A model generated the notes under the pieces. The model ran no database searches. It was not told the origin of the DNA and saw only the letters and a program-made list of their open reading frames with translations. This document shows, piece by piece, positions 1 through 7,669 of a stretch of 14,122 bases of DNA. Position numbers and translations under genes: made by a program. Source of the DNA: Dehalococcoidia bacterium. GTDB taxonomy: Bacteria > Chloroflexota > Dehalococcoidia > E44-bin15. The stretch is from contig DAOUVR010000009.1 in assembly GCA_030667555.1 (NCBI GenBank), positions 1-14,122 of the forward strand, in the 5' to 3' direction. The stretch's first letter is position 1, and each line of letters begins with the position of its first letter.

Positions 1-912
1 ATCTGCTACATCCACGGTAGCCTTCTGTAAGCTAGTTACCACATGTTGCATCATCGCCGGGGCGTTGACGTACCCCAACGTCCGATTACAGAAGACAAGC
101 CCATCCATCACCTCCTCACCATTTTCTACCTGGGGACTTATGGCAACATAGCCAATCCGTTCGCCAGGGATTGCCAGGTCTTTGGAATGCGAGCTTACCA
201 CAATGCTCCTGGGATAGTAGTTGAAAATGAATGGATAGGTTAGGCCATCATAGATGAGCTTCCGATAGGGTTCGTAGGAAATACGATAGATTTGAGACCC
301 GAACTTGGCTTCCTGTTTTGTGAGCAATTTGCCCATCTCGGCTAGCAGTCCACTGGGATAGAGCACGCCGGTCGGGTTATTGGGGGAGTTGATTATCACA
401 GCCCTGGTGCGTGGACTCAGGGCCTCTTCAAGCGCAGAAGGGGTAGGCAGAAAGCTATCATTCGTCTCGGCTATACTTCTGAGGCCGCCCTGATTGTTGA
501 TATAGAATAGGTATTCCACAAAATACGGCGCCCAGACAATGACCTCATCACCCGGGTTCAGTATGGTTTTCAGCACCACATTCAGTCCTCCGGCAGCACC
601 AACCGTCATGAGCACATGTTCCGCGCTCAGGGCGAGTCCGGTTTCCTCAGAAAGTGCTTGGGCTACAGCGGCACGAGTCTCGGGGTATCCGGCGTTGGGC
701 ATATAGCGGTGCATACCCGGAGTAAAGGCATCCGCCCATTTCTTCAGCTCCTCTTTGAATGCAGTAGGAGGCTCCGCTACGGGATTTCCCAGGGTCAGGT
801 CAAAGACATTGTCTTCACCATACTGCTGCTTGAGAGCGATACCCTCCTCAAACATCCGCCGGATCCACGACCCCCTCTGCATCGCCTCGCCGATTTTGTG
901 TGAAATGACCAC
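1..912 (-). CDS. Class I/II PLP-dependent aminotransferase (3' end cut by window edge)
   Basis: The frame is open from a GTG at 912 to the left edge, giving 304 codons of a family usually near 390, so the last quarter is missing. The translation is a fold-type I aminotransferase. SPNNPTG at residues 176-182 is the usual substrate/cofactor loop, and SHSKDLAIPGERIG places the PLP-binding lysine at K244. The GTG is chosen because AAAGGAGGT lies five bases upstream; the nearby ATG at 914 is in another frame. It is the last gene visible in the operon, 58 bp after the ACT gene. In the family it would exchange an amino group between an amino acid and 2-oxoglutarate. Here it probably supplies the 2-oxoacid for the IorAB enzyme (inference). 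Substrate specificity (aromatic, branched or aspartate) cannot be read from the sequence. Confidence 0.9.
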   Translation of the reverse strand, partial: MVISHKIGEAMQRGSWIRRMFEEGIALKQQYGEDNVFDLTLGNPVAEPPTAFKEELKKWADAFTPGMHRYMPNAGYPETRAAVAQALSEETGLALSAEHVLMTVGAAGGLNVVLKTILNPGDEVIVWAPYFVEYLFYINNQGGLRSIAETNDSFLPTPSALEEALSPRTRAVIINSPNNPTGVLYPSGLLAEMGKLLTKQEAKFGSQIYRISYEPYRKLIYDGLTYPFIFNYYPRSIVVSSHSKDLAIPGERIGYVAISPQVENGEEVMDGLVFCNRTLGYVNAPAMMQHVVTSLQKATVDVAD

Positions 913-970
913 ATTAACCTCCTTTGAATGACAGATAGCTAAAAAGTAAATACTTGCCTAAACAGGAATT

Positions 971-1366
971 TTAACCCTTCCCCAATACATCTTCTGCCCT
1001 ATCTATGTCGCTTACCTTAAGCACCACCTTTGCCTTTCCCGTCTCGCTTTCAGCAAAGGCGTAGATGTACTCCAGGTTGATCCCCACTTTGGCCAGCGGT
1101 TCGACCACAGCTTTCAACAGACCACCTGGGACGTTGGGCATATCATAGGCGAGGACCGCGTTGGTACGTATCGTGAACTGAGCATCTTGCAGTGCTTTCA
1201 CCGCTCCCTCAGTATTGGAGACCACCATTCGCACGATGCCAAAGTCGGTGGAATCGGCTACAGAAAGGGCCTGGATATCGATTTCATTATCGGAAAGGGG
1301 CTTGAGCATGTCCACCAGACGCCCAGGCTCATTGCTCACAAAAACGGAGACCTGCTTTATTCTCAT
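971..1366 (-). CDS. Stand-alone tandem ACT-domain protein
   Basis: 131 residues that are almost entirely two ACT domains, about residues 3-65 and 71-131. The first opens RIKQVSVFVSNEPGRL, with the typical N-x-P-G-R-L loop that binds a small ligand; the second carries NVPGGLLKAVVEPLAKVGINLEYIYAF. No catalytic or DNA-binding domain is attached. ACT domains generally bind amino acids and signal to a partner enzyme. A strong ribosome site (GGAGGAG) lies just before the ATG. It follows paaK by 30 bp, and its start is in the same frame as the paaK stop. It probably senses the amino acid handled by this operon, perhaps modulating PaaK or IorAB (inference). The partner is not visible in the sequence. 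Confidence 0.88.
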   Translation of the reverse strand: MRIKQVSVFVSNEPGRLVDMLKPLSDNEIDIQALSVADSTDFGIVRMVVSNTEGAVKALQDAQFTIRTNAVLAYDMPNVPGGLLKAVVEPLAKVGINLEYIYAFAESETGKAKVVLKVSDIDRAEDVLGKG

Positions 1367-1396
1367 CTCTCCTCCTTCTTGGCAGGGGATCCGAAC

Positions 1397-2692
1397 CTAT
1401 AATTCGCGTCGATCTACTACACGCTTGGCTTTACCCTCAGTACGGGTAATGGTTTTGGGCTCGACCAGTTTTACCCTGGCCGCAATGCCAAGGACGCTAT
1501 CCATTTCTGCCCGCACACTCTTTTCCAACTCCTCCAGGCTACGCATTTCATCGCTGAAGACAGCATCGGAAACCTCAACCCAGATCTCAATTTCGTCCAA
1601 GTGGCGCTCACGGTCCACGATTATCTGGTATTGCGGCTCCACTCCCTCTACGGATAGCAGCACGCTCTCGATCTGTGTGGGGAATACGTTCACCCCACGG
1701 ACGATGAGCATGTCATCTGTGCGGCCATGAACCTTGGACATGCGGATCATCGTGCGACCGCACTCACAGGTTTCGGGATACAGGTTGACTATGTCGTGTG
1801 TTTTGAAGCGGATGACTGGCATGGCCTCCTTGGTAAGGGCGGTCAGCACTAGCTCACCCTGTTGACCGTAAGGTAATGGTTGCTCTGTCACTGGATCGAT
1901 GATTTCGGCTAGAAAATGGTCTTCCCATATGTGCATGCCTGTTTTATAGGAGCACTCACAGCTTACCCCTGGTCCCAGGAGTTCGGTCAGGCCATATATG
2001 TCGATAGCGGTCACGCCAAGCTTAGCCTCGATCTCGGCCCTCATATTTTCCGACCAGGGTTCGGCGCCGCACACTGCAAGGCGGAGCTGGCTGGCGGCTA
2101 AATCAATACCCATCTCCTGTGCCGTCTCCGCTACAATCAGGGCGTAAGAGGGCGTGCAGGTCAAAACGGTGGTGCCAAGATCCTCGATGAGCATGATCTG
2201 GCGTTTGGTATTGCCTGCGGCGATAGGGATAACCGTGGCCCCCAGCCGTTCTGCCCCATAATGAAAGCCAAGGCCCCCGGTAAACAGGCCGTATCCATAA
2301 GCGTTCTGTATGACATCACCGCTATGAGCTCCTGCTGAAGCCAGGGTGCGTGCCATGAGGTTAGACCAGGTATCTATATCCTTGGCATTGTAAGGAGCTA
2401 CTGTTGGCTTGCCAGTGGTACCAGAGGAGGCATGTATCCTCACTACCTCGGAGAGCGGCACTGCCATCATGCCAAAGGGATAGTTATCCCTGAAGTCGGA
2501 CTTGCTGGTGAAGGGCAGCTTGCTTACATCGTCCAGAGACTTGATGTCTTTGGGGGTCAACCCCACCTCTTGGAACTTAGCACGGTAGAAAGGGACCTTT
2601 TCATATGCGGACTTCACCATCTGCTGAAGGCGTTCAAGTTGCAGCTTCTCCAGTTCTTCTCGTGGCATCTTCTCATATTGGGGTTCCCACAT
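1397..2692 (-). CDS. paaK: Phenylacetate-CoA ligase family AMP-forming ligase
   Basis: 431 residues, the normal length for PaaK. The adenylate-forming motifs are in order: SSGTTGKPT (89-97, phosphate loop), YGLTE (233-237), the ribose-contacting region ending in HD (299-300), and the hinge GRTDDMLIVRGVNVFP (323-338), followed by the small C-terminal domain. The reaction is arylacetate + ATP + CoA to arylacetyl-CoA + AMP + PPi in the cytoplasm. The ATG lies two bases after the iorB stop, so the two are almost certainly co-translated. PaaK-type ligases beside iorAB are a common pairing in anaerobes that use aromatic amino acids; the ligase may recapture acids released from CoA esters (inference). 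It ends in TAG, with the downstream ACT gene in the same frame. Exact acid substrate (phenyl-, indole- or hydroxyphenylacetate) is unknown. Confidence 0.93.
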   Translation of the reverse strand: MWEPQYEKMPREELEKLQLERLQQMVKSAYEKVPFYRAKFQEVGLTPKDIKSLDDVSKLPFTSKSDFRDNYPFGMMAVPLSEVVRIHASSGTTGKPTVAPYNAKDIDTWSNLMARTLASAGAHSGDVIQNAYGYGLFTGGLGFHYGAERLGATVIPIAAGNTKRQIMLIEDLGTTVLTCTPSYALIVAETAQEMGIDLAASQLRLAVCGAEPWSENMRAEIEAKLGVTAIDIYGLTELLGPGVSCECSYKTGMHIWEDHFLAEIIDPVTEQPLPYGQQGELVLTALTKEAMPVIRFKTHDIVNLYPETCECGRTMIRMSKVHGRTDDMLIVRGVNVFPTQIESVLLSVEGVEPQYQIIVDRERHLDEIEIWVEVSDAVFSDEMRSLEELEKSVRAEMDSVLGIAARVKLVEPKTITRTEGKAKRVVDRREL

Positions 2693-2694
2693 AG

Positions 2695-3285
2695 TTACTT
2701 GCCCTCCTCCTTTTGTCTTTCCCGAGCCGCATCAACTCCGGCGTTGAATGCTGCCAGGTTCACCTCATGCAGACGAGATGGCAAGTGTCGCCTAATTTCG
2801 TCAAGCCAGCTCTGCTCAGGTATCTCCAGAAAAACGGACAGAAAGCCCAGGCACAGCACGCTGGACGCTCTCGGATTGCCCAGCTTGGTTGCCATCTCCA
2901 TTACGGGCAGGACATATGCCCGCTGGGTAATGCTTGAAAAGGACTCCTTAACTTCATCAACACTGGGATAATGGTAACCTTCAATGGTGACCGAGAGCGG
3001 GGTTACAGCAACACTGTCAACAATAGCAATGCCATCAGGCTTCAGCAGTCCCAAGGAACGGACTGCCTCGAGGCGTTCATAGGACACCAGAAAATCGGCA
3101 CCACCCGGGGGAATCATGGGGGAAAAGACCTTCTCCCCTATGCGCACATGGCTGGTCACGCTACCACCACGCTGGGCCATGCCCAAGGAGTCTGTCTTCT
3201 TCACATCATAGCCAGTGGCAAGGGCGGCCGTAGTCAAGATATCGGACGCCATAATGACACCCTGGCCCCCCACCCCAGTCATCAA
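2695..3285 (-). CDS. iorB: Indolepyruvate:ferredoxin oxidoreductase beta subunit IorB (N-terminus interrupted by TAG)
   Basis: The small subunit of the 2-oxoacid:ferredoxin oxidoreductase, the gamma-type (PF01558) domain. Family hallmarks are TGVGGQGVIMASDIL at the start and SLGMAQRGGSVTSHVRIG further on. From the TTG at 3285 it is 196 residues; an ATG follows immediately at 3282. Either start loses the first residues of the opening beta strand. An upstream ATG at 3304-3306, overlapping the iorA stop as TGATG, is in the same frame and would give the expected N-terminus (M-L-E-stop-V-D-I-L-M-T-G) and 203 residues, but a TAG at 3295-3297 intervenes. A weak AGGT about seven bases before the TTG could support the short form. 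Partner of IorA; CoA-dependent decarboxylation of arylpyruvates. Identity is secure, the true N-terminus is not. Confidence 0.87.
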   Translation of the reverse strand: MMTGVGGQGVIMASDILTTAALATGYDVKKTDSLGMAQRGGSVTSHVRIGEKVFSPMIPPGGADFLVSYERLEAVRSLGLLKPDGIAIVDSVAVTPLSVTIEGYHYPSVDEVKESFSSITQRAYVLPVMEMATKLGNPRASSVLCLGFLSVFLEIPEQSWLDEIRRHLPSRLHEVNLAAFNAGVDAARERQKEEGK

Positions 3286-3305
3286 GATGTCAACCTATTC
3301 AAGCA

Positions 3306-3935
3306 TCAATCGCCTGCTTTCTCAATGGCTTTGCGTGCGCAGACCTGAACGCATAGGGAACAGCTCTCCCCAACGCACATGGGGGGGACAATGTATGCTT
3401 TATCACCATCGAAGGTTATGGCAGGACACCCGATGTCCAGGCATAACTTACACCCATTACAGCGTTCTTCGTTGACCCTGAGCGCTGTTCCACTGATTCG
3501 CTCATACAACGAACAGGGCCCCTGCACTACGATAACCGAAGGTTCATCATTGGCAGTGCAACGCTGAATGGTCTCTTCAATCTCCTTTAGATTGAACGCG
3601 CTTATTACATTAACGTCTTTGACGCCGATGCCGCGCGCCAGCTGTGCGATATCTACCTTGGGAGCCTCTTCGTTCCTGGCTGAGCGTCCGGCTGCGGGAT
3701 GGCCCTGATGCCCGGTCATAGCGGTGGTTTGGTTGTCCAGAATGATCACCGTGCTGTGGCTCCTGTTGTAAACCATGTTCACTAAACCTGGGATGCCAGT
3801 GTGCATGAAGGTGGAGTCTCCGAGGACTGACACCGTCTTTTCCGCCACCCCGGCCTTCTCCAGGCCATGGGCTAGGGTAATGCTAGCCCCCATGCAGACA
3901 CAACTATCAATGGCAAAGAGGGGTGAGTATACCAT
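3306..3935 (-). CDS. iorA: IorA C-terminal part: TPP-binding and 2x[4Fe-4S] ferredoxin domains
   Basis: This is the second half of the indolepyruvate:ferredoxin oxidoreductase alpha subunit, in the same frame as the upstream part and separated from it by one TAG. The open frame begins right after that TAG (3974) with WHIATSDIGCYTL, which is family sequence, so the ATG at 3935 is only the first in-frame ATG and has no visible ribosome site. It carries the TPP/Mg site (GDS at 39-41, DNQTTAMTG at 67-75) and a ferredoxin tail with two 4Fe-4S sets (C159, C162, C165, C170; C187, C192, C195, C199). Without this half no catalysis is possible. It ends in TGA overlapping a candidate iorB ATG. It could be made by readthrough, by weak reinitiation, or not at all. 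Confidence 0.85.
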   Translation of the reverse strand: MVYSPLFAIDSCVCMGASITLAHGLEKAGVAEKTVSVLGDSTFMHTGIPGLVNMVYNRSHSTVIILDNQTTAMTGHQGHPAAGRSARNEEAPKVDIAQLARGIGVKDVNVISAFNLKEIEETIQRCTANDEPSVIVVQGPCSLYERISGTALRVNEERCNGCKLCLDIGCPAITFDGDKAYIVPPMCVGESCSLCVQVCARKAIEKAGD

Positions 3936-3974
3936 CAGGGTGTAACAACCGATATCCGAGGTGGCGATGTGCCA

Positions 3975-5126
3975 CTACTTTCCTTTCCTGCCACCGACTC
4001 TAGCGCCTGGAATTGACCCCTTGGGACCAAAGCGTAGGCGACTCAAGACATAGCCAACGCCACGGTGGGGGCATCCTGGACAAAGAAGAGGAGGACGTGG
4101 AGGAAGAGGCTTCGAGGTGGGAGTGGTGGCCGCCGCCCCTTGTTGCGTTCCTGAGATAAGGCCTGCTTTCATTGCTCCCTGGAGCACTATATGGGTATTC
4201 AACTCGCCTGTTATGGGGAACATGGACTTACCCTCCACCGCAATGCCCATTGACTTGATGATTTCCTCCATGAAGGGATCGAGCTCCTCCACCACTAGCA
4301 GGGTCTCCACTTCAGCAGCAAAGCTTCGGATCAGTTGTTGGGGGAGGGGATAGGTGGTCACCAGCTTAAGAAAGGAGGCTTGGGGGAATGCCTCCCGCGC
4401 GTATTGATAGGCTACGCCGGCAGAGATGATGCCGACCTTGCGGTCTCCCCAGATGGCCTCGTTGAGGGGAAATTCTTCGAAAAGCTGCGACGCGTGCAAG
4501 ATGCGCTGCTCCGCCAATGGGTGTCGTGGGCGGGCATATGAGGGCACCATAACATACTTGCTGGGCGAATGGATGAATGGTGGTGTTGGGCCCGGTTCAG
4601 GACGCTCACCGTCAACTTCCACCACTGACTTTGCATGTGAGATGCGTGTAGTCGTTCGAACCATGATAGGGGAGTCCAGTTCTTCACTCAGACGGAAGGC
4701 GGTTGCCATAAGGGAATAGGCCTCCTGGCTGTTCGTCGGCTCCAGCATAGGCACCTTGGCGAAGCGAGCGTAGTGGCGGTTATCCTGTTCGTTTTGCGAG
4801 CTATGCATCCCGGGGTCATCTGCGCATATCACCACTAACCCGCCGCGAACGCCTATATTGGAGGCGCCAAAGAAGGCATCAGCGGCTACATTGAGCCCCA
4901 CATGTTTCATCGAGACCAAAGCGCGCACCCCGGCTGTAGCCGCTCCTAATCCCACCTCCATGGCTACTTTCTCATTGGTAGACCATTCGGCGTAGACGTC
5001 GTTATAGCTAGCCATAGTCTCCAGGATTTCAGTACTGGGGGTGCCGGGATAAGCACTAGCCACCTGGACACCAGCGTGATATGCACCCAGGGCAATCGCC
5101 TCATTGCCCGATAGTAGCTGTGTCAA
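3975..5126 (-). CDS. iorA: IorA N-terminal part: pyrimidine-binding and transketolase-C-like domains, ended by in-frame TAG
   Basis: 383 residues before a TAG at 3975-3977. It matches the first two thirds of IorA: AYPGTPSTEIL near 25-35, the E-x-x-A-M-E helix with E57 expected to activate the TPP aminopyrimidine, and the conserved CPGCPHRG at 349-356. Read through the TAG, the gene spans 3306-5126 and gives about 606 residues, a normal IorA length. The start is a TTG overlapping the livF stop (TTGA), with AAGGAG about ten bases upstream; no other in-frame start exists between it and livF. The reaction is arylpyruvate + CoA + oxidised ferredoxin to arylacetyl-CoA + CO2 + reduced ferredoxin. 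Alone this half lacks the TPP diphosphate site and all iron-sulfur clusters, so it should be inactive. Confidence 0.88.
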   Translation of the reverse strand: MTQLLSGNEAIALGAYHAGVQVASAYPGTPSTEILETMASYNDVYAEWSTNEKVAMEVGLGAATAGVRALVSMKHVGLNVAADAFFGASNIGVRGGLVVICADDPGMHSSQNEQDNRHYARFAKVPMLEPTNSQEAYSLMATAFRLSEELDSPIMVRTTTRISHAKSVVEVDGERPEPGPTPPFIHSPSKYVMVPSYARPRHPLAEQRILHASQLFEEFPLNEAIWGDRKVGIISAGVAYQYAREAFPQASFLKLVTTYPLPQQLIRSFAAEVETLLVVEELDPFMEEIIKSMGIAVEGKSMFPITGELNTHIVLQGAMKAGLISGTQQGAAATTPTSKPLPPRPPLLCPGCPHRGVGYVLSRLRFGPKGSIPGARVGGRKGK

Positions 5127-5923
5127 ATCTGATTCTCTCCTTCTTGCGCTGGGGTTTCTGAGGCAGATCCCCAGACCTGGCCGAGATAGGCCTGCCTTAC
5201 CTTGTCATTGTTGATGAGATGTTTGGCTGTATCCTCAATAACTATGCGACCCATCTCCATTACATAGCCCCGGTCAGCTATCCTCAAGCTGGCAACAGCG
5301 TCCTGTTCCACTAGCAGTATTGCCATGCCATCGTCTCGCAACCTGTTGAGCAATCCGAAGATCTCTCTCGCCAAATTTGGTGCTAGTCCGAGAGAGGGCT
5401 CATCGAGGAGGAGGAGCTTGGGTGCGGTCATGAGAGCCCTTCCTATGGCCAGCATCTGCTGCTCGCCGCCGGACAAGCTTCCTGCTTTCTGGTTCTCCCG
5501 TGTCGTCAGGCGAGGAAATAGCTGATATACATGCTCTATTCTACGCTTAAGGTCCTCCCGACGCAATAACCACGTCGCATCACCGAGTTGGCTGGTCCAG
5601 CCTCCATGCTGGGCGTATGCACCCAGGATGAGGTTATCCAAGACCGACATGCTCCCGAACATGCCTCTGCCTTCTGCCACATATCCAATACCTAGCTTCA
5701 CAAGCTTGTGGGCTTTACGGCCGGTGATATTGCGTTCTCCCAGGTACACCGCGCCACTTTTCACTGGTAGAAGTCCAACGATAGCGTTAAGCAGGGTCGT
5801 CTTGCCCGCGCCGTTGGCGCCGATGAGTGTCACTATTTCTCCCTTTCCCACACCCAGTGATACATCCCACACTGCATTGAGTTTCCCATAGGCTACTGAA
5901 ACATGGTCCACACTGAGGATCAT
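5123..5923 (-). CDS. livF: Branched-chain amino acid ABC transporter ATP-binding protein LivF
   Basis: 266 residues, typical of LivF with a slightly long tail. Walker A is GANGAGKTT (35-43), the signature is LSGGEQQ (150-156), and Walker B is LLLDEP with the catalytic E at 175, followed by a switch histidine replaced by Q in VEQDA, as is usual in LivF. It also shows the LivF-type segment GIGYVAEGRGMFGSMSV. It powers amino acid import together with LivG on the cytoplasmic face. The start codon overlaps the livG stop (ATGA), and its own stop overlaps the iorA TTG, which ties transport and catabolism into one translated unit. Confidence 0.96.
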   Translation of the reverse strand: MILSVDHVSVAYGKLNAVWDVSLGVGKGEIVTLIGANGAGKTTLLNAIVGLLPVKSGAVYLGERNITGRKAHKLVKLGIGYVAEGRGMFGSMSVLDNLILGAYAQHGGWTSQLGDATWLLRREDLKRRIEHVYQLFPRLTTRENQKAGSLSGGEQQMLAIGRALMTAPKLLLLDEPSLGLAPNLAREIFGLLNRLRDDGMAILLVEQDAVASLRIADRGYVMEMGRIVIEDTAKHLINNDKVRQAYLGQVWGSASETPAQEGENQI

Positions 5924-6693
5924 ATCTGGTCCTCCTGCTCGCCGAGATAGGCAGTGATGACTCGTCGATCATTCTGGACCTGGCTGGGTGTGCCCTCAGC
6001 GAGCTTCTCACCACTATCCAATACCACAACCCGCTCAGCCGTTCCCATGACGAAACGCATGTCATGTTCTACCAGTATCACGGTTATCCCCATTTCCAGG
6101 ATGCGCTTAGCGAGATCCGAGATCTCCTGCGTCTCCAGGACATTGGAGCCGGCCGCGGGCTCATCGAGCATAATGACGCGTGGCTTGGTGGCCAGAGCCC
6201 GAGCAATAGAAACCAGCTTCTGCTGTCCGAAGGTAAGCTCGGAGGCATTGATATCGGCTCGCTGCCCCAGGCCAACCAGATTGAGAGTGTTGATTGCGGT
6301 GAGTCTTATACTAGCTTCCTCGCGGTGCCCCTGTGGCAATCGAAAAGCGGCGCTTAGCATGCCATATTTGCTCCTCGAGTGAAGGCCGACCATAACATTA
6401 TCCAGCACGGACATATTACCAAAGAGGCGAACATCCTGGAAGGTACGGGCTATACCCATTCGCGCCCTCTGGTAGTCATTGGTACCGGCCAAATCCTGCC
6501 CATGGAAGAATATCTGGCCTCTGGTGGGAGAGAAAACGCCAGCGATGAGGTTAAACAGCGTAGTTTTTCCCGCCCCGTTGGGTCCAATTATAGCGATGAT
6601 CTCACCTTCGTGGATTTCCAGGTCGAGTTCGTTGACGGCAATCACACCGCCGAAGGCCTTGGTTAGTCCCTTCATTTGCAGGATGTCAGCCAT
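5920..6693 (-). CDS. livG: Branched-chain amino acid ABC transporter ATP-binding protein LivG
   Basis: 257 residues, the usual LivG size. Walker A is GPNGAGKTT (37-45). The signature is LTFGQQK (153-159), the divergent form common in LivG. Walker B is VIMLDEP (173-179), and the switch histidine is in LVEHDM. The residues after Walker B read AAGSNVLET, where most relatives have G-L-N-P; this is a modest departure in the D-loop. Its ATG is seven bases after the livM stop, with AGGTGA upstream. It forms the nucleotide-binding heterodimer with LivF. Confidence 0.96.
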   Translation of the reverse strand: MADILQMKGLTKAFGGVIAVNELDLEIHEGEIIAIIGPNGAGKTTLFNLIAGVFSPTRGQIFFHGQDLAGTNDYQRARMGIARTFQDVRLFGNMSVLDNVMVGLHSRSKYGMLSAAFRLPQGHREEASIRLTAINTLNLVGLGQRADINASELTFGQQKLVSIARALATKPRVIMLDEPAAGSNVLETQEISDLAKRILEMGITVILVEHDMRFVMGTAERVVVLDSGEKLAEGTPSQVQNDRRVITAYLGEQEDQI

Positions 6694-6700
6694 AAATCAC

Positions 6701-7669
6701 CTAACTTGGTGTCAGCCTTCTTGATATTCTTCGCCAGAGATCTCCCAGCCCTCGGATGACCCCTTGGGGTGAAAGGATCATAACTACCACTATAATCAAC
6801 CCAAAGAGTACCACGTCGATGTCCCCAAAGGGATGCAAGAACTCGGTCAGCAAACGGACGCTGGCTGCACCGAAGATAGCGCCCCAAATACTGGCCAGCC
6901 CGCCGACAACGGCCATCACTACTAAACGTATTGAGAACAGGAAGCCAAATGGCGGTGGATCGATAAATCCTACATAATAGGCATAAAGGCTGCCTGCCAG
7001 TGCGGCATAGGCAGCGGAAAGGGCGAGAATCTTTACCTTTACCAGAGTTGCGTTAATGCCCAGAGATTGAGAAGCGCTCTCGCTGTCGCGGATGGCTCGC
7101 ATCGCTCGGCCCATCCTTGAACCAACAATGTTCTGAGAGATGAACATCACCGCCAGGCAGAAGCCCCACACCAGATAGTAGAATCTGAAGTCGCTATCGA
7201 AAGCGAATCCACCGATAGACAGGGTTGGTATATCGAGGAAGCCCGATTGACCGCCGGTAATCCAGTCCAACTCGCGGAAGAGTATCCAGATGATGATGCC
7301 CAGGCCTAGGGTGGCCATCGCCAGATAGTTGCCGCGAAGGCGAAACACTGGAAAGCCTATGGCGAAGGCGAAGGCAGCGGTGGCGATAATTGCCACTACC
7401 ATTGCCAGCCATGGATCGACATGATAGGTCTTGCTCAGGATGGCGGCTATATACGCACCGATGCCATAGAATGCGGCGTGGCCCAGGCTGACCTGTCCGG
7501 TGTAACCCATGAGCAGGCAGAGGCCTACAGTAACAATGGCGTGGATGCCGATTATGAGGAGGACGCTGGTGTAGTAGTTGTTACCAAGTAGAGGGACAAT
7601 ACTCAGCAGAACGACCAAGGTAGCTATGGCCAGCATCTTCCCTCGGCCCCGAATGAAGTGTGGCATCAT
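6701..7669 (-). CDS. livM: Branched-chain amino acid ABC transporter permease LivM
   Basis: 322 residues, strongly hydrophobic with about eight to ten membrane spans. Family signatures are MGYTGQVSLGHAAFYGIGAY in the first third, GNYLAMATLGLG in the middle, and the loop RAIRDSESASQSLGIN, which contacts the ATPases. The start is ATGATG overlapping the livH stop; either ATG may be used, with a GAGGGGG ribosome site before it. It forms the inner-membrane channel with LivH. It ends in TAG seven bases before livG. Confidence 0.95.
   Translation of the reverse strand: MMPHFIRGRGKMLAIATLVVLLSIVPLLGNNYYTSVLLIIGIHAIVTVGLCLLMGYTGQVSLGHAAFYGIGAYIAAILSKTYHVDPWLAMVVAIIATAAFAFAIGFPVFRLRGNYLAMATLGLGIIIWILFRELDWITGGQSGFLDIPTLSIGGFAFDSDFRFYYLVWGFCLAVMFISQNIVGSRMGRAMRAIRDSESASQSLGINATLVKVKILALSAAYAALAGSLYAYYVGFIDPPPFGFLFSIRLVVMAVVGGLASIWGAIFGAASVRLLTEFLHPFGDIDVVLFGLIIVVVMILSPQGVIRGLGDLWRRISRRLTPS

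Noticed and set aside
1215..1730. Plus-strand open frame of 171 codons
   Set aside because: It is antisense to paaK and the ACT gene, Ser/Arg/Thr-rich without any domain, and lacks a ribosome site.
2432..2971. Plus-strand open frame of 179 codons
   Set aside because: It lies antisense across the paaK/iorB junction, both of which have clear family motifs on the minus strand.
3975..4020. Paired frameshifts rather than a nonsense codon in iorA
   Set aside because: Another frame is open here and would bypass the TAG, but two compensating shifts are less economical than one base change; family sequence on both sides is in the same frame.
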